Source: CAZTDU01 sp964617355
GTDB lineage: Bacteria; Pseudomonadota; Gammaproteobacteria; Burkholderiales; SG8-39
Reading direction: 5' to 3'
Length of the DNA stretch: 64,000 nucleotides
Assembly (NCBI GenBank): GCA_964617355.1
Contig: CAZTXP010000129.1
Span: 12,775 to 76,774, forward strand
Shown: positions 50,864 through 60,909 of the stretch, piece by piece
How the letters are laid out: each line of letters opens with the position of its first letter
Position numbering within the stretch: the stretch's first letter is position 1
The notes under the pieces: generated by a model
Database searches by the model: none
The model's input: only the letters and a program-made list of their open reading frames with translations
Told to the model about the DNA's origin: nothing
Translations under genes and position numbers: made by a program

Positions 50864-51529
50864 TCAGAATGCGAACCGGGCCGGCTGCTCGGCGTTCTCG
50901 AGCGGCGCGAGCAGGGTCTCGAAGAGGCCCGCCTGGGCAATGACGCCCGGCGCGGTGCAGGTGAAGAGGCGCGCCGACATGACCGGCGCGTCGCCCACGA
51001 CCGCGAAGGCGCGGCCGCCCGGCGCGAGCTGCTCGAGCACGGATTGCGGCATCACCGGGACCGAGCCCGTGAGGACGATGACGTCGTACGGGGCCCAGCG
51101 GCCGTAGCCGCGCGCGCCGTCGCCGATTTCCAGCGTGACGTTTTCCGCGCCGTGGCGCGCGAGGTTCGCGCGCGCGACCTCGGCGAGCTTCGGCTTGATC
51201 TCCACCGAGTAGACATGCGCGGCGCGATGCGCGAGCAGCGCCGTGAGGTAGCCGCTGCCGGTGCCGACCTCGAGCACGCGATCGGACTTGCGCACGCCCA
51301 GCGCCTGCAGCGCGCGCGCCTCGATCTTGGGCGCCCACATGCGCTCGCCCGCATTGCTGCCCGACTCGATGGGCACCTCGATGTCGGAGAACGCGAGCTT
51401 CTTCGAGGCCGAGGGCACGAAGCCCTCGCGCGGCACCACGTAGAGGAGGTCGAGCACCTCCTGGTCGAGCACTTCCCACGGGCGGATCTGCTGCTCGATC
51501 ATGTTGAAGCGCGCTTGATCGAAGTTCAT
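50864..51529 (-). CDS. pcm: Protein-L-isoaspartate O-methyltransferase
   Basis: 221 aa. The N-terminus has the family segment ARFNMIEQQIRPWEVLD, then PREGFVPSASKKLAFSD and the SAM site VLEVGTGSGYLTALLAH. The P-I-x-S-G-x-N-A loop is present in PIESGSNAGERMWAP, which corresponds to the substrate-binding loop although the usual TISxPH-type residues are changed. It repairs isoaspartyl residues, or belongs to the close Pcm-like group. The start overlaps the RND gene stop by 4 bp. Confidence 0.87.
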   Translation of the reverse strand: MNFDQARFNMIEQQIRPWEVLDQEVLDLLYVVPREGFVPSASKKLAFSDIEVPIESGSNAGERMWAPKIEARALQALGVRKSDRVLEVGTGSGYLTALLAHRAAHVYSVEIKPKLAEVARANLARHGAENVTLEIGDGARGYGRWAPYDVIVLTGSVPVMPQSVLEQLAPGGRAFAVVGDAPVMSARLFTCTAPGVIAQAGLFETLLAPLENAEQPARFAF

Positions 51530-54500
51530 GGGCGGCTCTCGGAGGGGTCGGGTCGGGGGGCGGAACCTGCGCGGGCGGAAGATCCTGCGCCGTCGAGTTT
51601 ACCAAAGCGCCTCGCCCGGGCGGCAAGATCGTCGAGGTACGTGTATATCACCGGCACGACGATCAGGGTGAGCAGGCCCGAGGTGATCACGCCGCCGATC
51701 ACCGCCTGCCCCATCGGCGCGCGCTGCTCGCCGCCCTCGCCCAGTCCCAGCGCGAGCGGGATCATGCCGAAGATCATCGCCAGCGTGGTCATCAGGATCG
51801 GCCGCAAGCGGATGCGGCCGGCGTCCAGCAGCGCGGCGCGGCGGTCGGCGCCGTCGGCGCGCCGCTGGTTGACGAAGTCCACCAGCAGGATCGCGTTCTT
51901 CGTCACCAGGCCCATCAGCATGATGAAGCCGATGATCGAGAAGATGTTCAGCGTCGAGCGCGCCGTCATCAGCGCCAGCACCACGCCGATCAGCGACAGC
52001 GGCAGCGACATCATGATCGCCACCGGCTGGATGAAGCTCGCGAACTGCGAGGCGAGGATGAGGTAGATGAAGACGATCGCCAGCAGCAGCGCCTGGGACG
52101 CGAAGGACATCGACTCCTCCATGTCCTTGGTCGAGCCGCCCATGGTGTAGCGGTAGCCGGGCGGGAAGGCGATGCGGTCGACCTTCGCGCGCAGGTCCTT
52201 CGCGGCGTCGCCCGAGGGGCGGCCGAATGCGTTCGCCGACACCAGCACCTCTCGCAGCTGCTCCTTGCGGTTGATCTGCTGGGCGCCGTAGGCGTCCTTC
52301 ACGGCCGCGATCTCGCGCAGCCGCACCATCCGGGGCGAGCCGGACGCGTCGGGCTGGCTCGAGGCGAGCGGCACGCGCGCGAGGTCGGCGGCGCGCGCGC
52401 GGTCGCCGCGGGCGAGGCGCACCTGCACGTCGTAGTACTGGTCGTCCGGGCCGCGCCAGTTGCCGACCGCCTCGCCGGCGAGCAGCGGCCGCAGCGTGGC
52501 CGCCACCTGGCCGACGCCGACGCCAAGGTCGCTGGCGAGTTCGCGCTTCAGGGCGATCGACAGCTGGGGCTTCGCGGCCTCGTCGCTGGACTCGATGTCG
52601 ACCGCGCCCTCGACCTCGCGCATCGCCTCCATCACCTGCCGCGAGAGCTCGGCGAGCACCGCGCGGTCCTGGCCCAGCAGCGAGACCTGCAGGGGCTTGC
52701 CGCTCGACACGGTCTTGTAGGCGCCGATCTGCGTCACTTCCACGCCGGCGATGCGCGACAGGCGCTCGCGCATCGGGCTGGTCAGCGCCTGCTGGGAGAT
52801 CGCGCGTTGCTTGCGCGGCACCAGCTGCACGAAGATGTTGACGCGGTTCTTGCCGAGCACGGTGCCGGTGTTGATCGTGGCATACGTGTACTTGACCTCC
52901 GGGAACTCGCGCAGCGCCGCCTCCGCCTGCTGCGTCTTCGCCTGGGTCAGCTCGAGCGAGGAGCCCACCGGGGTCTTGAACTGCACCTGCAGCTCCGAGA
53001 GGTCGGGCTCCGGCACGAACTCGGTGCCGACGAACTTCATCAGCGGGAAGCTGGCGAAGAAGCTCGCCGCGGCGATCGCGAGCACCGTGCGGCGATGCCC
53101 GAGGCTCCAGGCGAGCGCGCGTTCGTAGCCGAGCGAGAGCCGGTCCATCAGGCGGTGGAACCACGCGAGCATCCGGCCCAGCGGCCCGCGGCCGAAGTGC
53201 CCCTCGGCCTGCGGGTCGTGCCAGATCGAGGACAGCATCGGGTCGAGGGTGAACGACACGAACATCGAGATCAGCACCGCCGCCACCACCGTGAGGCCTA
53301 ACTGGTGGAAGAACCGTCCGATGATGCCGCCCATGAAGCCCACCGGCAGGAACACCGCGACGATCGACAGCGTCGTCGCAAGCACCGCGAGGCCGATCTC
53401 CTTCGTGCCTTCGAGTGCGGCGGCGTGGTGGTCGGCGCCGAGCGCGACGTGGCGCACGATGTTCTCGCGCACCACGATCGCGTCGTCGATCAAGAGGCCC
53501 ACCGACAGCGACAGCGCCATCAGCGTGAGTACGTTCAGCGTGAACCCGAAGGCGTAGATGACGAGGAAGGTGCCGATCAGCGCGATCGGCAGCGTGAGGC
53601 CGGTGATCACGGTGCTGCGCCACGAGGCGAGGAACAGGAACACGATCGCCACCGTGAGCAGCGCGCCCTCGACGAGGGTCTTCTTCACGTCGGCGACCGA
53701 GTTGCGGATGCCGGTCGAGGCGTCGCGCACGATGTCGAGCTTCACGCCCGGCGGCAGCAGCGGCTGCAGTTCGGCGACCGCGCGGCGCACGCCGTCGACC
53801 ACGGCGATGGTGTTCTCGCCCTGCGCCTTGACGATGTCGATCGACAGCGCGCGCTGGCCGTTGATCAGCGCGGCGGTCTCCTCCTCCTGCTGGCCATCCT
53901 CGATCTCGGCGACCTGCCCGAGCAGCACCGGCTTCCCCCCGCGTCGCGCGACGATCAGGTTCGCGAAGTCCTGCGGCGTCTTCAGGCGCGCCTGGATCTG
54001 CACGATGCGTTCCTGGCTGGAGCCGGTGATCGAGCCGGCGGGCAGTTCCTGGTTTTCCGTCTGCAGCGCCTTCAGCACCTGGTCGGCGCCGATCTTCTGC
54101 GCTTCCAGCGCCTCGAGGTTCAGGTAGACCTTGATCTCGCGCTTCACGCCGCCGACCAGCGTGGCCTGCCCGACGCCGGAGACGTTCTCCAGCCGCTTCT
54201 TCACGACCTGGTCGGCGAGGGTCGTCAGCTCGCGCAGCGAGCGCGAGGTGGTGGTCACGGCCACCGACGCGATCGGGAAGTCGTCCGGGTTGAAGCGGCT
54301 GACCTTCGGTTCCTTGATCTCGTCGCGGAAGGTCGGGCGGATGATGGCGATCTTCTCGCGCACGTCCTGCGCGGCGAGCTTCGGGTCGATGGTGAGGTCG
54401 AACTCGACGATCACCACCGAGCGCCCCTCGTAGGAGCGCGAGGACAGCGTCTTGATGCCGCTCACCGTGTTCACCGATTCCTCGATGCGGCGTGTCACTT

Positions 54501-54684
54501 CCTCCTCGACGTTCTCGGGCGAGGCGCCGGGGTAGTCGGTTTCCACGACCACGACCGGGAACGCGACGTCGGGGAACTGCTCGACCGACAGCCGCGAGTA
54601 GGAGAACAGGCCCAGCACCAGCAGCGCGGCCATCATCATGGTCGCGAACACCGGGTTCTGGATGCTGATGCGGGTGAACCACAT
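51526..54684 (-). CDS. RND (HAE1/AcrB-type) multidrug efflux permease
   Basis: 1052 aa, full length. Starts MWFTRISIQNPVFATMMMAAL (TM1). Two similar halves each have a periplasmic porter domain and six helices. TM4 has the proton-relay pair in LSVGLLIDDAIVV. Other marks are FLFLASWRSTVITGLTLPIA and, in the second half, IIGFIMLMGLVTKNAILLVDF. The Asp pair and the Lys are conserved, so it should be active. It works with the MFP and TolC-like proteins of the same group. Confidence 0.95.
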   Translation of the reverse strand: MWFTRISIQNPVFATMMMAALLVLGLFSYSRLSVEQFPDVAFPVVVVETDYPGASPENVEEEVTRRIEESVNTVSGIKTLSSRSYEGRSVVIVEFDLTIDPKLAAQDVREKIAIIRPTFRDEIKEPKVSRFNPDDFPIASVAVTTTSRSLRELTTLADQVVKKRLENVSGVGQATLVGGVKREIKVYLNLEALEAQKIGADQVLKALQTENQELPAGSITGSSQERIVQIQARLKTPQDFANLIVARRGGKPVLLGQVAEIEDGQQEEETAALINGQRALSIDIVKAQGENTIAVVDGVRRAVAELQPLLPPGVKLDIVRDASTGIRNSVADVKKTLVEGALLTVAIVFLFLASWRSTVITGLTLPIALIGTFLVIYAFGFTLNVLTLMALSLSVGLLIDDAIVVRENIVRHVALGADHHAAALEGTKEIGLAVLATTLSIVAVFLPVGFMGGIIGRFFHQLGLTVVAAVLISMFVSFTLDPMLSSIWHDPQAEGHFGRGPLGRMLAWFHRLMDRLSLGYERALAWSLGHRRTVLAIAAASFFASFPLMKFVGTEFVPEPDLSELQVQFKTPVGSSLELTQAKTQQAEAALREFPEVKYTYATINTGTVLGKNRVNIFVQLVPRKQRAISQQALTSPMRERLSRIAGVEVTQIGAYKTVSSGKPLQVSLLGQDRAVLAELSRQVMEAMREVEGAVDIESSDEAAKPQLSIALKRELASDLGVGVGQVAATLRPLLAGEAVGNWRGPDDQYYDVQVRLARGDRARAADLARVPLASSQPDASGSPRMVRLREIAAVKDAYGAQQINRKEQLREVLVSANAFGRPSGDAAKDLRAKVDRIAFPPGYRYTMGGSTKDMEESMSFASQALLLAIVFIYLILASQFASFIQPVAIMMSLPLSLIGVVLALMTARSTLNIFSIIGFIMLMGLVTKNAILLVDFVNQRRADGADRRAALLDAGRIRLRPILMTTLAMIFGMIPLALGLGEGGEQRAPMGQAVIGGVITSGLLTLIVVPVIYTYLDDLAARARRFGKLDGAGSSARAGSAPRPDPSESRP

Positions 54685-54695
54685 GGCGCGGCGCC

Positions 54696-55820
54696 CTACT
54701 TCTTCGCCGGCGAGGCCGCGACGACCTTCGCCTCCACGCCCTCGCGCAGCGAGCCGAGGTTGTTCTTCACGATGCGCTCGCCCGGGGCGAGGCCGTCGAG
54801 CACCTGCACGCGGCCCTCGGGGTCTGCCGGGCCCACCTTCACCGGGCGCTTCTTCACGCGGCCTTCCACCAGCGCGTAGACGTACGACTGCCCGATCTCC
54901 TCGCGCACCGCGGACGAGGGCACGACCAGCGCGCCCTCGATGCGGCCAAGGCTGGCCGTGCCCTGGGCGAACATGCCGCTGCGCAGCACGCCCTCCGCGT
55001 TCGCGATCACCGCGTAGACATTGATCGAGCGCGAGCCCGACACGGTCGAAGGATTGATGCGGTCGATCCGCCCCTCGAAGGCGCGCTCGCCGAAGCCGTC
55101 GACCTTGAAGGCCACGGATTGCCCGACGCGAACCTGCCCGATCTGCGCGGCCGGCACTGCCGCCTCGAGTTCGAGGCGCGACAGGTCGACGATCGAGATC
55201 ACGCGCGCGTCGAGCGCGACGCGCTCGCCCGCCTGCGCGTGGCGCTGCGACACGATGCCCGCGAACGGCGCGACGAGCACGGAGTCGCCGAGCGACTTCT
55301 TCGCCACCACGAGGTCCGCCTCGGCGGCGCGAAGCTTGGCCACCGCGACATCGTAGTTGCTCTGCACGTTGTCGAACGCGTTCTGCGAGATGAATCTCTT
55401 CTCCAGCAGCGCGTTCTGCGTCGCGCGGTTCTTGTCGGCCCAGACGAGCTGCGCGCGCGCGGCCTCGACGTCCGCCTCGCGCGCCGCGACGCGCGCCAGC
55501 ACTTCGGTCTGGTCGATCTTCGCGAGCACCTGCCCGGCCTTCACGGATTCGCCCTCGCGCACCGCGACCTGCACCAGTTCGCCGGCGACCTTGGCCTTCA
55601 CCGTCGCCTCGACCAGCGGCACCATCGTGCCGGTGAGGGGGAGGGTGCGGTCGAGCGCACGCGGCTCGACGAGCGCGAGGTCGTCGGCGAGGAACTCCGC
55701 CACCGGAGCGGCGGCCTTGGCCGCGCGCGGCTCGGCGGGCTTGCCCCGCACCGCGGCGAACCCGCCGGCGGCCGCGATGATGGCGACGAGGGCGGCGATG
55801 GCGATCGTGCGGCGCTTCAT
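54696..55820 (-). CDS. RND efflux periplasmic adaptor (membrane fusion protein)
   Basis: 374 aa. An N-terminal hydrophobic anchor (TIAIAALVAIIAAAGGFAAV) without a lipobox Cys is followed by a lipoyl half-motif VKAKVAGELVQVAVREGESVKAGQVLAKID, a coiled-coil hairpin (about 120-180) and the second lipoyl half DSVLVAPFAGIVSQRHAQAGERV. Beta-barrel and membrane-proximal domains end the protein (VVPSSAVREEIGQSYVY). It bridges the RND pump and the outer-membrane channel. It overlaps the tetR start side by 4 bp. Confidence 0.93.
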   Translation of the reverse strand: MKRRTIAIAALVAIIAAAGGFAAVRGKPAEPRAAKAAAPVAEFLADDLALVEPRALDRTLPLTGTMVPLVEATVKAKVAGELVQVAVREGESVKAGQVLAKIDQTEVLARVAAREADVEAARAQLVWADKNRATQNALLEKRFISQNAFDNVQSNYDVAVAKLRAAEADLVVAKKSLGDSVLVAPFAGIVSQRHAQAGERVALDARVISIVDLSRLELEAAVPAAQIGQVRVGQSVAFKVDGFGERAFEGRIDRINPSTVSGSRSINVYAVIANAEGVLRSGMFAQGTASLGRIEGALVVPSSAVREEIGQSYVYALVEGRVKKRPVKVGPADPEGRVQVLDGLAPGERIVKNNLGSLREGVEAKVVAASPAKK

Positions 55821-56464
55821 CGGGCCTCCTTGCGCAGCGCATGGTCGAGCAGGTCGAGATGGGCCTCGAGGTAGCCTGCCGGATCCGGGGAGATGGTGGC
55901 GTATTGCGCGAGCGACGTGCGCCAGAGCATCGACAGCAGGAGTGGCGCGACGACCAGTCGTGCGACGTGGTCCGGATCGACGGCCCGCACCTCGCCACGC
56001 TCGATCCCGCGCCGGATGATCTGCATGACCACGGCGTGCCCGGGTTCGACGACCTCGGCGACGTAGAAGCGCGCGAGTTCCGGGAAGTTGCCGGATTCGG
56101 CGAGGATCAGCTTCGGGATGCCCGAGACGCGCGTCGCGCCGATCTTCTCCCACCAGCCGCACATCAGCATCCGCAACAGGCTGAAGGTGTCGCCATCGAA
56201 GTGCTCGACGATGTCCTTGAAGGCGGCGAGCGGCGATACCAGTCCTTCGCGCACCACGGCCTTGAAGAGTTCTTCCTTGTTGGCGAAGTAGAGGTAGAGC
56301 GTGCCCTTGGAGACGCCTGCCTTGGCGGCGACGTCCTCGAGGCGCGTCGCGGCGTAGCCCCGCTCGACGAAGAGCTCCAGCGCGGCGGCGGTGATTTCCT
56401 CCGGACGCGCTTCCTTGCGACGCGACCAGCGCGGTTCCTGGCGGGCTTCGGTGAAGTTGGACAT
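55817..56464 (-). CDS. TetR family transcriptional regulator of the efflux operon
   Basis: 215 aa from ATG 56464. The helix-turn-helix spans about residues 22-66 (PEEITAAALELFVERGYAATRLEDVAAKAGVSKGTLYLYFANKEEL in pieces), a textbook TetR DNA-binding domain. The ligand domain has the AcrR-like C-terminal helices. As the first gene of the efflux operon, downstream of a palindromic operator, it very likely represses itself and the pump genes until a substrate binds. Confidence 0.93.
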   Translation of the reverse strand: MSNFTEARQEPRWSRRKEARPEEITAAALELFVERGYAATRLEDVAAKAGVSKGTLYLYFANKEELFKAVVREGLVSPLAAFKDIVEHFDGDTFSLLRMLMCGWWEKIGATRVSGIPKLILAESGNFPELARFYVAEVVEPGHAVVMQIIRRGIERGEVRAVDPDHVARLVVAPLLLSMLWRTSLAQYATISPDPAGYLEAHLDLLDHALRKEAR

Positions 56465-56475
56465 GGGGAGAAAAA

Positions 56476-56492
56476 TAACTGGACGGTCAGTA
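56476..56492. promoter_or_regulatory. TetR-type palindromic operator
   Basis: TAACTGGACGGTCAGTA is an imperfect inverted repeat with ACTG and CAGT arms, close to the TACTGACCGGTCAGTA pattern bound by several AcrR/TetR repressors. It touches the -10 box of the tetR promoter and covers the expected start point, so repressor binding would block transcription. Confidence 0.6.
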
Positions 56493-56520
56493 ATATATTG
56501 CGGCACTGCAAAAACGTCAA
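56492..56520 (-). promoter_or_regulatory. Sigma-70 promoter of the tetR-efflux operon
   Basis: On the minus strand TTGACG (56520 down to 56515), a 17-bp spacer and TATATT (56497 down to 56492) form a near-consensus promoter. The start point should fall near 56485, inside the palindrome, and ATG 56464 follows after a short leader. Confidence 0.7.
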
Positions 56521-56534
56521 CCCGGTGCACACTT

Positions 56535-56640
56535 ACGGTCGTACGCAGGGGTCCTGCTCCCCATGTTGCCGAAAGGCGGGAGCGGGTGAGAGACACCCTC
56601 CGAACCTGATGCGGGTAATGCCGCCGAAGGAAGCGTCCGT
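56535..56640 (+). promoter_or_regulatory. TPP (thiamine pyrophosphate) riboswitch, Thi-box
   Basis: The conserved Thi-box elements are present: AGGGGTCC, then GGTGAGAGACACCCTCCGAA, then CCTGATGCGGGTAATGCCG and CCGAAGGAAGC. The ends ACGC (56543-56546) and GCGT (56633-56636), with ACGG and CCGT outside them, can close stem P1. It precedes thiC. The SD of thiC can pair with CTCCTTT just after the aptamer, so the control is probably translational. Confidence 0.9.
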
Positions 56641-56647
56641 GCCGGGC

Positions 56648-56679
56648 CTCCTTTGCATCGGGTCGCAACCGAAAAGGAG
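56648..56679 (+). promoter_or_regulatory. Shine-Dalgarno-sequestering stem of the riboswitch
   Basis: CTCCTTT (56648-56654) is perfectly complementary to AAAGGAG (56673-56679), the ribosome site of thiC 6 bases before ATG 56686. With TPP bound, this hairpin would hide the SD; without TPP, the CTCC arm must pair elsewhere. The alternative partner was not identified. Confidence 0.55.
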
Positions 56680-56685
56680 TCCGCA

Positions 56686-58569
<1,884 letters not shown>

Positions 58570-58570
58570 G

Positions 58571-59395
58571 GTGACGGCCGCCGGGCTCGCGGCCTCGGTC
58601 GCGAAGATCGCGCTCGGCGTCGCCATCGGGCTGCCGGCGGTGCTGTACCTGTTCCAGGACCGGTTGCTGTTCTTTCCGCAGGCGCTCGAACCCGGGCGCC
58701 GGGACGCGCTGGCGCGCCGCGCGCCCGCGATAGAGGAGGTGCGCGTCGCGGGCGAGGGCGGAACGGCACTGCACGGCTGGTTCGCCCGCGCGCCGGGCGA
58801 CGGTCGGCGACCGCTGGTGATCTACTTCGGCGGCAATGCGGAGGAGGTGTCGTGGGTCCTCGACGATCCCGATCGTCCCCGCGACTGGGGCTGGCTCGCG
58901 CTGAACTACCGCGGGTACGGGCTCTCGGAGGGCGCCCCGTCCGAGCGCGATCTCGTCGGCGACGCGAAGCGCATCTACGACTGGGCGATCACGCGGCCCG
59001 ACGTCGATCCGGCGCGCGTCGTCGTGTGCGGCCGCAGCCTCGGCAGCGGCGTCGCCACGCAGCTCGCGGCGTCGCGACGCACGGCGGGCGCGATCCTCGT
59101 CACGCCCTACGACAGCCTCGTCGCGGTCGCGGGCGTGCACTATCCGTGGGTGCCGGTGTCGCTGCTGCTGCGCCACCGGTTCGAATCGCTGTCGTACGCT
59201 GGCGCGATCGACGCGCCCGCTCTCGTCCTCGCCGGCGAACTGGATACGCTCATCCCGCCCGCCCATGCGAAGCGCCTGGCGGAGGCCTGGAAAGGCGGCG
59301 CGCGCTATGTCGAGCTTCGCGACGCCGACCACAACAACATCGGCGGCCATCCCGAGTTCTGGCGACTGCAATCGGCGTTCCTCGCGGGCCGCTAG
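58571..59395 (+). CDS. Alpha/beta hydrolase (YqiA/BEM46-like) with N-terminal anchor
   Basis: 274 aa from GTG 58571, 1 bp after thiC. A hydrophobic N-terminus (IALGVAIGLPAVLYLFQDRLLFFPQ) is a membrane anchor or uncleaved signal. The hydrolase core has the nucleophile elbow GRSLGSG, an acidic residue in LAGELDTLIPP, and the His in RDADHNNIGG. Together these form a normal Ser-Asp-His triad. The substrate is unknown; BEM46-type proteins are often annotated as esterases. Confidence 0.88.
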   Translation: MTAAGLAASVAKIALGVAIGLPAVLYLFQDRLLFFPQALEPGRRDALARRAPAIEEVRVAGEGGTALHGWFARAPGDGRRPLVIYFGGNAEEVSWVLDDPDRPRDWGWLALNYRGYGLSEGAPSERDLVGDAKRIYDWAITRPDVDPARVVVCGRSLGSGVATQLAASRRTAGAILVTPYDSLVAVAGVHYPWVPVSLLLRHRFESLSYAGAIDAPALVLAGELDTLIPPAHAKRLAEAWKGGARYVELRDADHNNIGGHPEFWRLQSAFLAGR

Positions 59396-59423
59396 CCGCG
59401 GCGCCCGATCGCCGCGGCTCCAC

Positions 59424-59429
59424 TAGAAT
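59424..59429 (+). promoter_or_regulatory. Putative -10 element (TAGAAT) before uppP
   Basis: TAGAATCGCG lies in the 40-bp gap before GTG 59436. It matches the -10-like decamer found at 9161 and 41461. The spacing to the start is only about 6 bases, so a leaderless transcript or a start further in would be needed. Confidence 0.3.
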
Positions 59430-59435
59430 CGCGCA

Positions 59436-60266
59436 GTGCAGGAAACCAGCCTCTTCGCCGCGCTGGTGCTCGGCATCGTCGAGGGGCTCACCGAGTTCCT
59501 GCCGATCTCGAGCACCGGCCACCTGATCCTTGCCGCGAGCCTGCTGGGCGCGAACGACGAGCGCGGCAAGGTGTTCCAGATCGTCATCCAGTCCGCGGCG
59601 ATGCTGGCGATCGTGTGGGAGTACCGGGCGCGCTTCGCGCGCGCCGCGCTCGGCGCGTTGTCGGACCGCGGCTCGCAGCGCTTCCTCGCCAACCTCGCCA
59701 TCGCCTTCATGCCCGCCGCGGTGCTCGGCCTCGCGTTCAATTCGGCGATCAAGGCGCATCTCTTCCGGCCCGTGCCGGTGGCGCTCGCGTTCATCGCGGG
59801 CGGGATCGTGATCCTGTGGGTCGAGCGCGGATCGTGGTCGCGGCGCCCGCCGCGCGTCGTCGACGTGGACGACATGACATGGCTCGATGCGCTGAAGGTC
59901 GGCTTCGCGCAGGCCTTCGCGCTCGTGCCGGGCACGTCGCGTTCCGGGGCCACCATCATCGGCGGGATGCTCTTCGGCCTGTCGCGCAAGGCCGCGACCG
60001 AGTTCTCGTTCTTCCTCGCGGTGCCGACGTTGATGGCCGCCGGCGCCTACGATTTCTGGAAGCATCGCTCGCTGTTCGTCGCCTCGGACCTCGGGCTCTT
60101 CGCGGTCGGCGGCGCGACCGCGTTCGCGTCGGCGTTCCTGTGCGTGCGCTGGCTGATCCGCTACGTCGCCTCGCACGACTTCACGCCGTTCGCGTGGTAC
60201 CGGATCGCGTTCGGCCTCGTCGTGCTCGGGACCGCCTGGGGCGGGGTGGTCGCGTGGGCGCCCTGA
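59436..60266 (+). CDS. uppP: Undecaprenyl-diphosphatase (bacitracin resistance protein family)
   Basis: 276 aa from GTG 59436. Both UppP consensus regions are present: GIVEGLTEFLPISSTGHLIL at about 10-29 and LVPGTSRSGATIIGGMLFGLSR at about 165-186, the latter with the catalytic Arg and Ser. Seven to eight hydrophobic segments. It recycles undecaprenyl diphosphate to the monophosphate carrier used by peptidoglycan and by the glycan operons of this window. It converges with the rhodanese gene, 1 bp apart. Confidence 0.95.
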   Translation: MQETSLFAALVLGIVEGLTEFLPISSTGHLILAASLLGANDERGKVFQIVIQSAAMLAIVWEYRARFARAALGALSDRGSQRFLANLAIAFMPAAVLGLAFNSAIKAHLFRPVPVALAFIAGGIVILWVERGSWSRRPPRVVDVDDMTWLDALKVGFAQAFALVPGTSRSGATIIGGMLFGLSRKAATEFSFFLAVPTLMAAGAYDFWKHRSLFVASDLGLFAVGGATAFASAFLCVRWLIRYVASHDFTPFAWYRIAFGLVVLGTAWGGVVAWAP

Positions 60267-60267
60267 C

Positions 60268-60726
60268 CTAGCCCTGCACCCACGGCAAGCCGCGCGTGCG
60301 CCAGCCGTTCACCGTGTTGCGGTGCTGGTTCGCGTCCTTGTCGCCCTCGAATCCCTCGAGCACGTTGTAGCACTCCGCATGTCCGGCCTGGGTCGCGGCC
60401 ACCGCGGCGTTGTGCGAGCGCCCGCCCGAGCGACACAGGAACATCACCGGTTCGCCCTTGTCGACGTGCTCGGACAATTGCGCGAGGAATTCCGCGTTCG
60501 GCTTGCCGCCCGGCCAGGTGTTCCATTCGACGGGGAGGGCGCCCGGAACGCGTCCCACCCATTCCAGCTCGGCACGGGTACGCACATCCACCATGCGCAT
60601 CCCGGCCTCCATCAATGCATGCGCTTCCCCCGGAAGAACCGCTCCTGCATAGGGCAGGCCCTGCTCCCGCGCGCGTTCCCGCGCGGTGCGCTTGATCGTC
60701 TCGATGTCGCTCAACTGAACCTCCAT
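60268..60726 (-). CDS. Rhodanese-like sulfurtransferase
   Basis: 152 aa from ATG 60726. An in-frame ATG at 60768 would extend into the NtrC site, so the shorter start is preferred. The rhodanese domain has MRMVDVRTRAELEWVGRVPGA and the active-site loop FLCRSGGRSHNAA with the catalytic Cys, then ECYNVLEGFEGDKD. A cytosolic enzyme, probably of the ThiI/GlpE-like type. It is divergent from glnA. Confidence 0.88.
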   Translation of the reverse strand: MEVQLSDIETIKRTARERAREQGLPYAGAVLPGEAHALMEAGMRMVDVRTRAELEWVGRVPGALPVEWNTWPGGKPNAEFLAQLSEHVDKGEPVMFLCRSGGRSHNAAVAATQAGHAECYNVLEGFEGDKDANQHRNTVNGWRTRGLPWVQG

Positions 60727-60760
60727 GCACGCATCAAATAAGTGCGATGCACTACAAGAG

Positions 60761-60777
60761 TGCACCATGCCGGTGCG
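60761..60777. promoter_or_regulatory. NtrC (NRI) binding site upstream of glnA
   Basis: TGCACCATGCCGGTGCG matches the NtrC dyad TGCACC-N5-GGTGCA except for the last base. It lies 60-odd bp before the sigma-54 promoter, as expected for an enhancer. It is also just upstream of the divergent rhodanese start, so NtrC could affect both. Confidence 0.75.
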
Positions 60778-60838
60778 TGCCCGCTGGGGCTAGAATCAGC
60801 CTCCCGTCGCGCCAAAGGGCAATGCCCGGTCGCGAATC

Positions 60839-60856
60839 GTGGCACAGAATCTGCTC
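60839..60856 (+). promoter_or_regulatory. Sigma-54 (-24/-12) promoter of glnA
   Basis: GTGGCACAGAATCTGCT has GG at 60841-60842 and GC at 60853-60854, exactly ten bases apart, as sigma-54 requires (consensus TGGCAC-N5-TTGC). With the NtrC site upstream this gives nitrogen-regulated transcription. The start point would be near 60866, leaving a 44-base leader. A TAGAAT at 60791 might be a second, sigma-70 promoter. Confidence 0.7.
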
Positions 60857-60909
60857 AATCGCTTCCACCTAGCAGCCGTACCCGTGACCCCCAATCAGGA
60901 GACCTGAAG

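Noticed and set aside
53305..54879. Long + strand frames opposite the RND pump and adaptor genes
   Set aside because: The minus-strand products are full-length, motif-complete efflux proteins. The + frames are Arg/His/Asp-rich shadows.
60742..60909. Upstream in-frame extension of glnA
   Set aside because: The frame is open, but it would run through the NtrC site and sigma-54 promoter, and ATG 60910 has a good SD and matches the family's N-terminus.
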